Source: DATKWS01 sp035529435 (lineage in GTDB: Bacteria; Krumholzibacteriota; Krumholzibacteriia; Krumholzibacteriales; Krumholzibacteriaceae). Taken from it: 64,000 nucleotides of DNA. A program made the translations under genes and the position numbers. The notes under the pieces are model-generated. The model ran no database searches and was not told the origin of the DNA. It saw only the letters and a list, made by a program, of their open reading frames with translations. The stretch is from the NCBI GenBank assembly GCA_035529435.1, contig DATKWS010000113.1, positions 1 through 64,000 on the forward strand. Direction: 5' to 3'. Below are positions 28,590 to 37,350 of the stretch, piece after piece. How positions within the stretch are numbered: the stretch's first letter is position 1; each line of letters opens with the position of its first letter.

Positions 28590-29285
28590 TTACTCCTTGG
28601 AGTCGCCCTTCCCGCCTGACGTGGTGTCGGCGGATCCACCGGTGCCCGCGCCGTCCGTTTCACACGGATCGATCCCTTGCATGGCGGGCGGTGAAATCTC
28701 GTCCGCGCTCCCGGGACCGAGTATCTCGGTCCGGTGCCCGGCGAAGAACTCGAGACCCCGCGCGACGGCGTGGGTCACCGCACGCGAGGAGATCGTCGCC
28801 CCCGTGATCTGCTTGAAGGTGCCGCCGTCCTTGACGACATCCCACGTTTCCGGGTTGGAGAAACTTGCGCCCTTATAGTTGGCCCTGAACTCCTCCGTCT
28901 CGATCTTGGCGCCGAGGCCGGGGGTTTCGCGGTGCTGGAGTATCTGTATCCCCTGCACGACACCGGCCGTATCGACGCCCACCATGATCTCGATCTCTCC
29001 GGAATAGCCGTTGGGAGCGACGACGGGGAACGCGACACCCACGATCGCACCGTCTTTCCGCCCCCGGTAGAATATCACATCGGCCTCGCCGTTCTTTACA
29101 ACCTTCGTATCCTTGTCGGGATCGTTGTCGTACGGCGGAAGCACCGAGCGCACGGCGCTCATCTTCTCTTCCTTGAGGGCATTCTGTATCGGTTCGGCCG
29201 TTTTCTGGCTGACGAAGGCGAGGACCCCCGCCGAAACGGCGGCGATGACCGTCAGCACCAGGCACAGCCGGAATATTTCCTTCAT
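28590..29285 (-). CDS. rnfG: Rnf complex subunit G (FMN-binding)
   Basis: 231 residues with one N-terminal membrane helix (LCLVLTVIAAVSAGVLAF) and a periplasmic FMN-binding domain. The flavinylation site is ITGATISSRAV near residue 165, where the Thr should carry FMN covalently; ApbE (20883-21929) is the expected transferase. The C-terminal 45 residues form a Gly/Asp/Ser-rich extension (GTGGSADTTSGG). Order rnfD-rnfG-rnfE matches the gamma-proteobacterial cluster. Confidence 0.94.
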   Translation of the reverse strand: MKEIFRLCLVLTVIAAVSAGVLAFVSQKTAEPIQNALKEEKMSAVRSVLPPYDNDPDKDTKVVKNGEADVIFYRGRKDGAIVGVAFPVVAPNGYSGEIEIMVGVDTAGVVQGIQILQHRETPGLGAKIETEEFRANYKGASFSNPETWDVVKDGGTFKQITGATISSRAVTHAVARGLEFFAGHRTEILGPGSADEISPPAMQGIDPCETDGAGTGGSADTTSGGKGDSKE

Positions 29286-29341
29286 TGCTCGAACACCTCC
29301 ATCGGCCGCGATCTCTTCACCACGGCCTCAGTACAAATACG

Positions 29342-30412
29342 TCATGCCGCCGCCTTCTTCTTCACGGCGCCGAATACGGCGGGCTTCGTGTACCGGTCGA
29401 TCAGGGGCGTCGTTGCGTTCATCAACAGGATGGCGAAACTCACCCCTTCCGGGTATGCGCCGAACAGTCGTATCACGACCGTGATGACCCCGCAGCCGAA
29501 TCCGAAGATTAGCATCCCCCTCGGCGTGATAGGACTCGTCACGTAATCGGTCGCCATGAAGAGCGCCCCTATGAAGAGACCTCCCGTGATCACGTGAAAA
29601 CTCGGGTTTGCGTATCTGGTCGGATCGGCCAGATGGAATATGCCCGTCAGGGCCCAGACCGTCAGGATATATGACGCGGGCGTATGCCACGATATGACCT
29701 TTTTCGCTATGAGAAATATGCCTCCGAGAACGAGGAGCACCACGGAGACTTCGCCGAGACAGCCGGCGCGGTTGCCGATCAGAAGATCGATCCACTCCCG
29801 CTGTGAGAGGTGCAGATCGATCCGCCCCTGGGATAATAGGCTCTCCCGCATCCGGCTGAGCGGCGTGGCGGTGGTGACGGCGCTCATGCCCCACTTGGAC
29901 GGGGTCACCCACCGCGCCGTCATCTGTACGGGGAACGATATGAGCAACACGACGCGCCCGACCAGCGCCGGGTTGAACGGATTGTACCCGAGACCGCCGT
30001 ATATCTGTTTGGCGATGACGATCGCGAAGAAGGTCCCCACGAGGATCATCCACCACGGGCTCGTGGCGGGAAGGTTCAATGCGAGGAGCAACCCCGTGAG
30101 AACGGCGCTGCAGTCGCGGACCGCGACCCGCCGTTTCGCGATGCGCTGCCAGAGCAGCTCGAATATCACGGCCGAGACGACCGAGATCACGATAACCCTG
30201 ACGGCGGCCAGCCCGAACACGAAGACGGAGAAGAGCGTCACCGGCACGAGGGCGTAGATGACGAGCCTCATGATGTCCCCGACCGCCTGCCCCCCGTGCA
30301 TGTGCGGAGAGGAGCTGACGAGGAATCGCGGACCCACCTCGGGTTTTTTCTCCGTCGGCTGTTTACCTTCGGGTTTTGTTTCCGGTGCCTTCTCCTCCAC
30401 CGATACCTCCAA
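29342..30412 (-). CDS. rnfD: Rnf complex subunit D
   Basis: 356-residue integral membrane subunit with about 9-10 helices. A Lys/Glu/Pro-rich N-terminal extension (about 1-28) precedes the conserved FLVSSSPHMHGGQAVGDIM start. Key motifs: the region AVTTATPLSRMRE, which aligns with the SGATPL flavinylation site (covalent FMN on the Thr), and GVSFAILLMNATTPLIDRYTKP near the end. The gap of 56 bases to rnfG contains only a leader with GGAGG-like sequence. Together with RnfG it passes electrons across the membrane. Confidence 0.94.
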   Translation of the reverse strand: MEVSVEEKAPETKPEGKQPTEKKPEVGPRFLVSSSPHMHGGQAVGDIMRLVIYALVPVTLFSVFVFGLAAVRVIVISVVSAVIFELLWQRIAKRRVAVRDCSAVLTGLLLALNLPATSPWWMILVGTFFAIVIAKQIYGGLGYNPFNPALVGRVVLLISFPVQMTARWVTPSKWGMSAVTTATPLSRMRESLLSQGRIDLHLSQREWIDLLIGNRAGCLGEVSVVLLVLGGIFLIAKKVISWHTPASYILTVWALTGIFHLADPTRYANPSFHVITGGLFIGALFMATDYVTSPITPRGMLIFGFGCGVITVVIRLFGAYPEGVSFAILLMNATTPLIDRYTKPAVFGAVKKKAAA

Positions 30413-30479
30413 ACGGGCGGAATTCCGAATCCGCCGTCTCCCGCTGACCTGCGGTCCATCTATCGCACGGCCGGGAGCG

Positions 30480-31805
30480 CTACCCGGCTCTCTTCGCCTT
30501 CTTTCTCACCTCCGCCTTGGCGCGGCGGAAGTGGTGCACGAGGGGCCTGCGCGACGGGCACACATAGGCGCAGCAGCCGCACTCGATGCAGTCGAGTACA
30601 TTGAACTCATCCGTCTTGTCGAACGCCATGCGCTCCGCGAAAATGCTGAGCGCGGAGGGATTGAGGCGCATCGGGCAGGCCGTCACGCATTTGCCGCACC
30701 GTATGCAGGGGTCGTTCACGTACTGCGGAATCTCGTCGCGGCGCAGGAACACGACACCACTCGTGCCCTTCGTGACCGATGCCCCGAGAGAGTACTGGGC
30801 GACCCCCATCATGGGACCGCCGCTGATAACCTTGCCCGTGTCCCCGCTGATGCCGCCGCAGAACCTCACGAGATCCTCGAATGACGCGCCGATCCGGGCC
30901 AGGATATTCTTCGGCTCGGCGACACCGCTTCCCGTGACGGTGACGACACGCTGTATGAGCGGCCTGCCGAACCGGACCGCCTCGTATGCCGCGAAACAGG
31001 TTCCGACGTTCTGCACCAGGACGCCGGCATCCATCGGCAATCCCCCCGTCGGCACCTTCCGGTGCGTGATCGAATAGATCAGCTGCTTCTCGGCGCCCTG
31101 GGGGTACAGCACATTGACGGCGGCGACACTGAAGCCCTTCCGGTCCGCGGAGCGGGATCGCATCGTCTCTATCGCATCCGGTTTATTCTTCTCGATACTC
31201 ACGACGACCCGTTCGACGCCGAGAACCCGTGCGAAGAGCGCCGCTCCCTCGATAATCTCATCGGCCCGCTCCACCATCAGCCGGTGGTCGGCGGTGAGAA
31301 ACGGCTCGCATTCGGCGCCGTTCACGATCAGAATATTTATTTTTTTATGTTCCGGAGGGGAGAGCTTTACATGCGTGGGAAACGTGGCCCCTCCCATGCC
31401 GACAAGCCCGCCACCCTGCACGAGCTTCTTGATCTCATCCGGCCCGAGAGAATCGGTATTCCGCTCGACGTTGCACCCCTCGGCCCATGCATCCTCGCCG
31501 TCGGGCTCGATTACCGCGGCGGGCATATCGGTGCCGACGGGATGCGGGAACATGTCGATCGACTTCACGGTCCCCGAGGTGGGTGCATGGACGGGGGCGG
31601 ACACGAACGCCTTCGCCTCCGCGATCACCTGCCCTTTACGCACCGTATCGCCCTTCTTGACAATAGGTTCCGGTGGTGCGCCGAGGTTCTGCGTGAAATA
31701 AACGACGAGCTGCTCCGGCAGGGGCATCTCCTCTATCGCCCTCCGGTCGGCGAGCTCCTTGTTGTACGCGGGATGCACGCCCCCGGCAAACGCTCCATAC
31801 GCCAT
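30480..31805 (-). CDS. rnfC: Rnf complex subunit C (NADH/ferredoxin side, 2x[4Fe-4S])
   Basis: 441-residue peripheral cytoplasmic subunit. N-terminal barrel-sandwich (VKKGDTVRKGQVIAEA), NADH/FMN-binding core with GMGGATFPTHVKLSPP and NGAECEPFLTADHRLM, and two ferredoxin motifs: CIRCGKCVTACPMRLNP and CIECGCCAYVCPSRRPL near 370-420. It ends with a Lys/Arg-rich tail. The length is the compact form; the long Ala/Lys-rich C-terminal extension of E. coli RsxC is missing. Its start overlaps the rnfB stop at 31805. Confidence 0.96.
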   Translation of the reverse strand: MAYGAFAGGVHPAYNKELADRRAIEEMPLPEQLVVYFTQNLGAPPEPIVKKGDTVRKGQVIAEAKAFVSAPVHAPTSGTVKSIDMFPHPVGTDMPAAVIEPDGEDAWAEGCNVERNTDSLGPDEIKKLVQGGGLVGMGGATFPTHVKLSPPEHKKINILIVNGAECEPFLTADHRLMVERADEIIEGAALFARVLGVERVVVSIEKNKPDAIETMRSRSADRKGFSVAAVNVLYPQGAEKQLIYSITHRKVPTGGLPMDAGVLVQNVGTCFAAYEAVRFGRPLIQRVVTVTGSGVAEPKNILARIGASFEDLVRFCGGISGDTGKVISGGPMMGVAQYSLGASVTKGTSGVVFLRRDEIPQYVNDPCIRCGKCVTACPMRLNPSALSIFAERMAFDKTDEFNVLDCIECGCCAYVCPSRRPLVHHFRRAKAEVRKKAKRAG

Positions 31806-32632
31806 TACCCCTCACCCCCCACCGCATGCCGTTCATCGGGGATGTCCGCACCGCCCGCATGAATCGTATTCATCGGACATACCCCGGCCACCAGGGCGGG
31901 AATCTCGGCCTCGTAATTCACCACGGCGAGGTTGTCCTCCATGACGATCGCCCCCTCGGGGGCCTCCTTGACGCAGCGCTGGCAGCCGATGCACCCCACC
32001 TGGCAGTACCTGCGGACTTTGCCCCCCTTGTCGTGAGACGAACAGAGGATGTGGACCGTCCTCTCGTAGGGGACCATCTTGATGATCCCCTTGGGACAGG
32101 CGCCGACACACGTGGTGCACCCCGTGCACTTCTCCGGATCGACGCGCGCGAGACCGCTCGGCAGCATTTCGATCGCACCGAAGGGGCAGATACCGGCGCA
32201 GGTCCTGAGTCCGAGGCACCCGTACGAACACGCCTTGTCTCCGCCGAACAGCATCGCCGCAGAGGTGCAATCGTACACTCCATTGTAAAAAAATCGCTTC
32301 CGGGCGACCTGGTCGTCGCCGTTGCAGAGAACGAGCGCAACCTTCCGCACACCGCCCCCCTCGTACTCGATACCCATGATGCGTGCCACCTGCTGCGCGA
32401 CGGCCCCGCCGCCGACCGGGCAGGCGTCGACCCCGGCCTTTCCCTCGGCGATGCGGCGTGCCAGCTCCGAACAGCCGGGAAACCCGCATGCGCCGCAATT
32501 GGCGCCGGGAAGCGCCTCCTCGATCTCTTCAACCTTGGGATCGACCTTGACCGCGAAGGCGCGGGCCGCCAGCGCGAGCCCGAAGCCGGCGATGAGCGCG
32601 AGACCGGCGAGTGCGATGATGGCGGTCAGCAT
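31805..32632 (-). CDS. rnfB: Rnf complex subunit B (ferredoxin-like electron entry)
   Basis: 275 residues: an N-terminal membrane helix, the Fe-S cluster domain GANCGACGFPGCSELA with a downstream Cys (DACPVGG), then several [4Fe-4S] motifs: CLGLRTCAGICPFGAIEM, CTGCTTCVGACPKGIIKM, and a C-terminal CQVGCIGCQRCVKEAPEGAI. It accepts electrons from ferredoxin and hands them to the membrane part. Ends overlapping the rnfC start; begins 16 bases after the rnfA stop. Confidence 0.96.
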   Translation of the reverse strand: MLTAIIALAGLALIAGFGLALAARAFAVKVDPKVEEIEEALPGANCGACGFPGCSELARRIAEGKAGVDACPVGGGAVAQQVARIMGIEYEGGGVRKVALVLCNGDDQVARKRFFYNGVYDCTSAAMLFGGDKACSYGCLGLRTCAGICPFGAIEMLPSGLARVDPEKCTGCTTCVGACPKGIIKMVPYERTVHILCSSHDKGGKVRRYCQVGCIGCQRCVKEAPEGAIVMEDNLAVVNYEAEIPALVAGVCPMNTIHAGGADIPDERHAVGGEG

Positions 32633-32648
32633 GGTGCAGGCATTCCTC

Positions 32649-33230
32649 TCAGATCTTCACGAGTCCCGTGAATCCCATAAATGCGAGGGACAGGAGCCCG
32701 GCCGTGATCAGGGCGATCGCGGTGCCGCGAAACGGCAGCGGCGTATCGCACAGATCGATCCGCTCCCTGAGTCCCGAGAACAGGATCATTGCAAGTCCGA
32801 ATCCGACCGCCGCCCCGAAACCGAACACCGTCGTCTCGAGCAGCGAGTACTCCTTCTGTATATTCAGCACCGCCACACCGAGCACGGCGCAATTCGTCGT
32901 TATGAGGGGAAGGTAGATCCCGAGCGCCTTGTAGAGGGCCGGGCTCAATTTCTGGAGCGCGAGCTCGACGAGCTGCACGAGACTCGCGATGACGAGGATG
33001 AATGTCACGGTCTGCAGGTAGACGAGATTGAAGGGGGCAAGGACGAACCGGTAGATCAGCCACGTGGCGACCGACGCCATCGTCATGACGAACACCACCG
33101 CGCCGCTCATTCCCGCCGCCGTCTGGAACCGGCGGGATACGCCGAGAAACGGGCAGAGTCCGAGGAATCGCAGCAAGACGTAGTTATTGACCAGAACGGC
33201 GCTGATAATGATGAGGAGAAGTTTTACCAC
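32649..33230 (-). CDS. rnfA: Rnf complex subunit A
   Basis: 193-residue membrane subunit with six helices, first gene of rnfABCDGE. Opens [28 protein letters not shown] (conserved Cys near 26, an intramembrane Fe-S ligand in solved Rnf/Nqr structures) and contains [12 protein letters not shown] as the inverted-topology counterpart. The start codon is GTG 33230 with GAGG close upstream. A candidate promoter lies at 33307-33335 on the minus strand. Confidence 0.95.
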   Translation of the reverse strand: MVKLLLIIISAVLVNNYVLLRFLGLCPFLGVSRRFQTAAGMSGAVVFVMTMASVATWLIYRFVLAPFNLVYLQTVTFILVIASLVQLVELALQKLSPALYKALGIYLPLITTNCAVLGVAVLNIQKEYSLLETTVFGFGAAVGFGLAMILFSGLRERIDLCDTPLPFRGTAIALITAGLLSLAFMGFTGLVKI

Positions 33231-33306
33231 AGGTCCTCGCCCGGTTATCTATCCATCATGCGGTCAATCTCTTCCGCACCGGCCGGTAATGGGAAAAATC
33301 GGGGGA

Positions 33307-33335
33307 AATGTACTACGGGCCCTGAAAAAAATCAA
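33307..33335 (-). promoter_or_regulatory. Candidate promoter of the rnf operon
   Basis: On the minus strand TTGATT (complement of 33330-33335) and TACATT (complement of 33307-33312) with a 17-base spacer, about 75 bases before the rnfA start. Confidence 0.45.
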
Positions 33336-33481
33336 GCTCATTCCCCGGATAGAGGGGATTCTCTTTCAGATTCGCGGTCCGGCGGCCCGGTGGAATGCGG
33401 TCATTGTGCGCTACGGCTCTCCCGGGGGAGCACCTCCGTCCCGCCGGCGTTCCGGCACACACGCAAGAAAAGGCTTGGCCG

Positions 33482-33510
33482 TTGACTTGATTGATGGTAT
33501 CTATTACATT
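33482..33510 (+). promoter_or_regulatory. Candidate promoter of the FemAB-like gene
   Basis: TTGACT (33482-33487), 17 bases, TACATT (33505-33510). The start codon at 33529 is only 18 bases beyond the -10 and has no Shine-Dalgarno, so the message may be nearly leaderless. The rest of 33231-33481 shows no gene. Confidence 0.45.
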
Positions 33511-33528
33511 CGCACTGGGTAGTTTGTG

Positions 33529-34539
33529 ATGAACCATGATTCTCTTCCCATAACCGTAGAGGCGCAGCCGACCGAATATATGGATTGCACGGTACTCGAT
33601 TATCAGTCTCTCGACAAGCCGGCCTGGGAGAAACTCTCGCGGAACGGCTCGTTTTTTCATACCCACCAGTGGATGAGGATCTGCATCGATGGTCTCTCAC
33701 CCGGCGTCGAAGGCATCTTCCTGTGCGGATTTGAAAACGGCGTTCTCGTGGCCGGCATGCCGGCGATCGTCACGAAGCGTTTCGGGCTGCGCTCATTCTA
33801 CGCCATGCCGTTCGGCACATACGGCGAAGCGGTATTCGATCCCTCGCTCGGCGCCGACCGGCGCACGGATTTTTACCGCTATCTCCTCGATTACCTGCGG
33901 GAGCACAGATTCTCGAGAATCGCAATCACCGACTTCGACGGTACCCTCGACGGCCTTGCCACATCGCCACTCAGGCGGGAGCGGTGTTTCACGCACATCA
34001 TCAGCCTCAACGGAAACGAGGAGCACAATCCGCCCGACAAGAAGGTCAACGGGCACATACGCGCCGGCCAGCGGGCGGAAACCGACATCCAGCGCCTCAC
34101 GAGCCGCGAACAGCTCGACGAGTTTTTCGCACTCTACGAACTGACCGAGGGACGCCACGGCCGCAGGAGACCGCTCTACAGCAAGGAATTCTTCGCGGGC
34201 ATCCTGCGGTACCTCGGGGATTCCGATACGCTCTACTGGAATTGCCTGATCTCGGAAGGCGCGATGATCGGTTCCTGTATCAACTTCATCTTCAACCGGT
34301 CCCTCTTCAACTGGCAGACGGTATCGGACTACAAGAGCCGGCACCTGAAACCGAACCACGTACTGCTCGCCGATGCGATCCAGCGGGGAGTGGAAGCGGG
34401 GGTGAAGCAGGTGAACCTCGGTGCATCGCCCCACGACGCGCAGGGACTGATCGATTACAAGGAACGCTGGGGGGGCGTCCGTGTCGATTACGACTGCTAC
34501 TACTTCGATTCCTGGATACGCCGCCTGGTGAAGCGCTAG
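33529..34539 (+). CDS. FemAB/GNAT-type acyltransferase (acetyltransf_6 family)
   Basis: 336-residue soluble protein with the double-GNAT FemAB-like layout: SFFHTHQWMRICIDG in the first half (the aromatic/His-rich opening seen in exopolysaccharide and peptidoglycan-modifying members), GFENGVLVAGMPAIV, and in the second GNAT domain DTLYWNCLISEGAMIGSCINFIF and KPNHVLLADAIQRGVEAGVKQVNLG, then YKERWGG. Members transfer aminoacyl or acyl groups, for example in peptidoglycan bridges or polysaccharide decoration; the substrate here is unknown. ATG 33529 is chosen over GTG 33526. It is convergent with the radical SAM gene, stops seven bases apart. Confidence 0.83.
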   Translation: MNHDSLPITVEAQPTEYMDCTVLDYQSLDKPAWEKLSRNGSFFHTHQWMRICIDGLSPGVEGIFLCGFENGVLVAGMPAIVTKRFGLRSFYAMPFGTYGEAVFDPSLGADRRTDFYRYLLDYLREHRFSRIAITDFDGTLDGLATSPLRRERCFTHIISLNGNEEHNPPDKKVNGHIRAGQRAETDIQRLTSREQLDEFFALYELTEGRHGRRRPLYSKEFFAGILRYLGDSDTLYWNCLISEGAMIGSCINFIFNRSLFNWQTVSDYKSRHLKPNHVLLADAIQRGVEAGVKQVNLGASPHDAQGLIDYKERWGGVRVDYDCYYFDSWIRRLVKR

Positions 34540-34546
34540 CACCCAC

Positions 34547-35422
34547 TCACAATCCACGCATCCATTCGTTTCGGAGAAATTGCTCCGGTCTCTCCAGCGC
34601 CAGCGCGACCTCCGCGAGGAGCCGTTCCCTGTCCTTCATGAGGGTCCCCGCCAGGGCAAGATAATTGGAGGCATGGTTGCTCCGGAAGATGCACCGCTCC
34701 GTCTCGAGGCCCTCGATCATCCGGCCGAGCTCCCTGCAGTTGTCGAACGGCGTGCTGAACGAGAAATGCGGCGGCATTGCGCGCGCGTATCGCTCCCCGT
34801 GCGGGCCGGGCATCAGCGTCAGCGCCGAGAGATAGCGGGGCTGGATGCCGTTCACGAGGCGGGCCGTCGCTGCGGCGTGGCGCTCCAGTCCGCCCCTGCC
34901 GGCGAGTCCCAGAATCACGGTGACGGAGAGCTTCATCCCCGCCTCGTGCGCCCGCCGGCACCCCTCGATCATCTCCGCGGGGGTGGCCCCCTTGCCGATC
35001 CGCGCGAGGAGATCGGGATCTCCCGTTTCGACTCCGTAGTAGAGAATCGAGAGCCCCTTCTCACGGAGCCCGCGCAATCCGGCCGCCGTCTTCGAGAGGA
35101 GGTTCTGCGGCGTCGCGTACGCGGCGACCCTCTGCAGGCGGGGGAACGATTGACCGATATATTCGAGAATACGTTCGAGTTTTTCGACCGAAAGCACGAG
35201 CGCATCCCCATCGGCGAGAAAGATCCGCCGCGTATCGGGCCGGAGCCGCGCGGCCGCGTCTATATCGGCCCGCAGCTCGTCCCACGGTTTTGTCCTGAAA
35301 CGCTTCCCCTTGTACATGTAGCAGAAGCGGCACCCGTTGTGGGAGCAGCCGATCGTCGCCTGGAGTATCAGTGAACGCGCCTCGCTGGGCGGACGGTAGA
35401 CCGGTTCGTCGTAGTGCAGCAT
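34547..35422 (-). CDS. Radical SAM protein
   Basis: 291-residue radical SAM enzyme. The cluster motif CSHNGCRFCYMYKG (CxxxxCxxC type, near 25-38) lies after ILQATIGC. The rest of the barrel is typical: LADGDALVLSVEKLERILEYI, LSILYYGVETGDPDLLARIGKG (Elp3/oxygenase-like glycine motif) and VTVILGLAGRGG. It lacks an N-terminal B12 domain and a SPASM extension. This pattern is common in uncharacterised Elp3-type proteins; the reaction cannot be named. Start ATG 35422 is preferred; a GTG nine codons upstream is possible. Confidence 0.88.
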   Translation of the reverse strand: MLHYDEPVYRPPSEARSLILQATIGCSHNGCRFCYMYKGKRFRTKPWDELRADIDAAARLRPDTRRIFLADGDALVLSVEKLERILEYIGQSFPRLQRVAAYATPQNLLSKTAAGLRGLREKGLSILYYGVETGDPDLLARIGKGATPAEMIEGCRRAHEAGMKLSVTVILGLAGRGGLERHAAATARLVNGIQPRYLSALTLMPGPHGERYARAMPPHFSFSTPFDNCRELGRMIEGLETERCIFRSNHASNYLALAGTLMKDRERLLAEVALALERPEQFLRNEWMRGL

Positions 35423-35816
35423 CGTTTCGATTCCATTCCGGCGTTCCACGAATGACGCTCGTGATTCCCTCCACGCGGACGGTGAGAAAACAGCCGGTGA
35501 TTATTCCATCGTCCGATTCCCGTACACGCGGTTCATTATAATCGCGTCGCTTACGCATGACAACAACGAAGTTCTTTATTTGTATACGGATGCGGGCGTC
35601 CGCCGATTACCATGCTATTGCACCGCGCCATATTCCGGATAGATCATAATTATTTATATATACAGGCCCGATACCGGTTAACCGAGATAATTTATAATAA
35701 ATCTTTGCACGGATCATGTTTTGATGGTATAGTTCCGACGAGATGTACTTCGTGTTCATGACACCGGTTTCTTCTCAATATGTATAGCATTCGACTTTAC
35801 GGGAAAGGAGCAGGAC
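35423..35816. other. 394-base divergent intergenic region
   Basis: AT-rich stretch between the radical SAM gene (minus) and the small PD-(D/E)XK-like gene (plus); no gene seen. A good plus-strand promoter is at 35705-35733, and blocks such as TTATTTATATATA (about 35651-35663) suggest curvature or additional -10 sequences. Confidence 0.5.
35705..35733 (+). promoter_or_regulatory. Promoter of the 35817 gene
   Basis: TTGCAC (35705-35710), 17 bases, TATAGT (35728-35733), giving a leader of about 77 bases ending in AAAGGAG (35804-35810) six bases before the ATG. Confidence 0.5.
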
Positions 35817-36278
35817 ATGCAACGGATACAGAAAAACAGGATCGGGTATGCAGGCATGATACTCGTGCAATCCCTATTTCTGCGAGAGGGTATCACCTGC
35901 GAGACGGCCGAGGGGATCATCGATCTCGAAGTACAACTGACCAAGCCGAAACGGAAATTCGGGGTTCTCGTCGTCACCAATTTAAGGCCGAAGAAGGCGG
36001 GCGGCAAAGGCAAGGAGGCCCTCGACTGGTGGATACCGATCAAGAACGAGGCCGACTTTATCGTCTGTGTCGACCTCAGCACCCTGCGGGTGTGGATCTT
36101 CGGCGCGGCGGAGATGTCCAGGTTCGCGCAACAGCGTTCGAAGAACAAATTGCATTTCTACATGTACACCGATAACGCAGTCGCCCTTCGCGGTAAAAAG
36201 GCGTCGAAATTCGATTACGAATTCGAGAGTTACCGCCTCGAGAACAGAATTTACCGGGGAGTCTTCGACAGGAAGTAG
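35817..36278 (+). CDS. Small protein with a possible PD-(D/E)XK nuclease-like fold
   Basis: 153-residue cytoplasmic protein, strong AAAGGAG site. The arrangement of a helix (MILVQSLFLREG), acidic strand (GIIDLEVQLTK), strand (KFGVLVVTNLRP), then DFIVCVDLSTLRVWIF resembles small endonuclease-like domains in which D..(E/Q)xK sits on adjacent strands (IDLEVQLTK could supply D and K). No firm family assignment. It precedes a RecB/Cas4-like nuclease by about 70 bases on the same strand, which supports a DNA-processing context but does not prove it. Confidence 0.6.
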   Translation: MQRIQKNRIGYAGMILVQSLFLREGITCETAEGIIDLEVQLTKPKRKFGVLVVTNLRPKKAGGKGKEALDWWIPIKNEADFIVCVDLSTLRVWIFGAAEMSRFAQQRSKNKLHFYMYTDNAVALRGKKASKFDYEFESYRLENRIYRGVFDRK

Positions 36279-36346
36279 AGCGGGGTATCGTGCCGCTCCG
36301 GCGGCCGGTTCACCGGCGTGGTGTTCCTATCCGGCATGATACGATC

Positions 36347-37330
36347 ATGGCGTTCCGTAATCGATTCGGTTGGTCATTTTCGCGCGAATCGATGTTCGAT
36401 GCGTGTATGCGCCGGTACTACCTCCACTACTACCTCAGCTGGAACGGCTGGAATGCCGGTGCACCCGCAGTCGCGCGGGAAGCATTCAAGCTGAAGCGCC
36501 TCGTCTCCCTCCCGCTCTGGCGCGGTCAACTCGTTCACTACATCGCCGGCAAGGTCCTGCAATCGATGAGGAGGAAGGGACGGATCCCCGACCTGCGGGA
36601 TGTCGTGAAATACATGAACGAGCGCTTTCAGCACCAGCTCGCCTTCTCGGAATCCAGGCGATACCTCACGGAACCGAAAAAGCGTGGAGGCAAGCTCAAT
36701 ATAGACTGGCTTGCCCTGTTCGAACACGAGTACGGAAGAATTCTCGATCCGGGGCTCATCGAGCGGGCGCGCACGGAGTGCGTGCAGGCGATCGAGGGGT
36801 TGTTCCAGAGTCCCATGCTCCGGCGAGCCGCGGAGACCGACAGCAGCCGCTGGGTCGTCGAGGATCTCGATCACGCGGAGTTCTCGCAGAGCTTCTCGTT
36901 CGACGGCGTCACCGTCTATATAAAAACCGATTTTCTCTTCCGGGATAACGACGGTACGCTCTGCATCGTCGACTGGAAGACGAACCGTGGTTCCCGCCCG
37001 GGGGACGGCGCCGAACACAAGGAGCCGGATGCGGCGGTTCAGCTCGGCGTGTACGGGTACTATGCGGCGACGGTGCTCTCGGTGCCGGCGGACATGATCA
37101 GGCTCTACGAGGTCAACCTGCTGCGCGGCGGGACCGTTACCGAGCACGCCGTCCGTGAGGAGATGATCGAACGTTTCAGGACCCATATCGCGGGTGGAAT
37201 CGCGAAGCTCTCGTCGGTACTCGTTGGCGGCGACCGTGAGCGGAATGAACCGACGGCGGCCGATCACTTCCCGGCGATCGTCAACGGAAGATGCAACACC
37301 TGCAACTTTCTCCGCATATGCAAGGACTGA
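36347..37330 (+). CDS. Cas4/RecB-like PD-(D/E)XK nuclease with Fe-S cysteine set
   Basis: 327-residue stand-alone PDDEXK_1 protein. A lone Cys near the N-terminus (SMFDACMRRYYLHYY, C20) and a C-terminal CNTCNFLRIC set (C-x2-C-x5-C) are the four ligands of the [4Fe-4S] cluster found in AddB and Cas4. Catalytic motifs: GQLVHYIAGKVL (His), VYIKTDFLF (Asp) and LCIVDWKTN (D-x-K), followed by QLGVYGYYA (the QxxxY motif). No helicase or CRISPR genes are present, so this is a solitary single-strand exonuclease or endonuclease-like protein. Start ATG 36347 gives the conserved length; the frame is open further upstream but unconserved. Confidence 0.85.
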   Translation: MAFRNRFGWSFSRESMFDACMRRYYLHYYLSWNGWNAGAPAVAREAFKLKRLVSLPLWRGQLVHYIAGKVLQSMRRKGRIPDLRDVVKYMNERFQHQLAFSESRRYLTEPKKRGGKLNIDWLALFEHEYGRILDPGLIERARTECVQAIEGLFQSPMLRRAAETDSSRWVVEDLDHAEFSQSFSFDGVTVYIKTDFLFRDNDGTLCIVDWKTNRGSRPGDGAEHKEPDAAVQLGVYGYYAATVLSVPADMIRLYEVNLLRGGTVTEHAVREEMIERFRTHIAGGIAKLSSVLVGGDRERNEPTAADHFPAIVNGRCNTCNFLRICKD

Positions 37331-37350
37331 ACCGGTAGGTCCCCCACGAT

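Noticed and set aside
33231..33481. Small gene between rnfA and the FemAB-like gene
   Set aside because: Short frames lack ribosome sites, and the region carries facing promoters instead.
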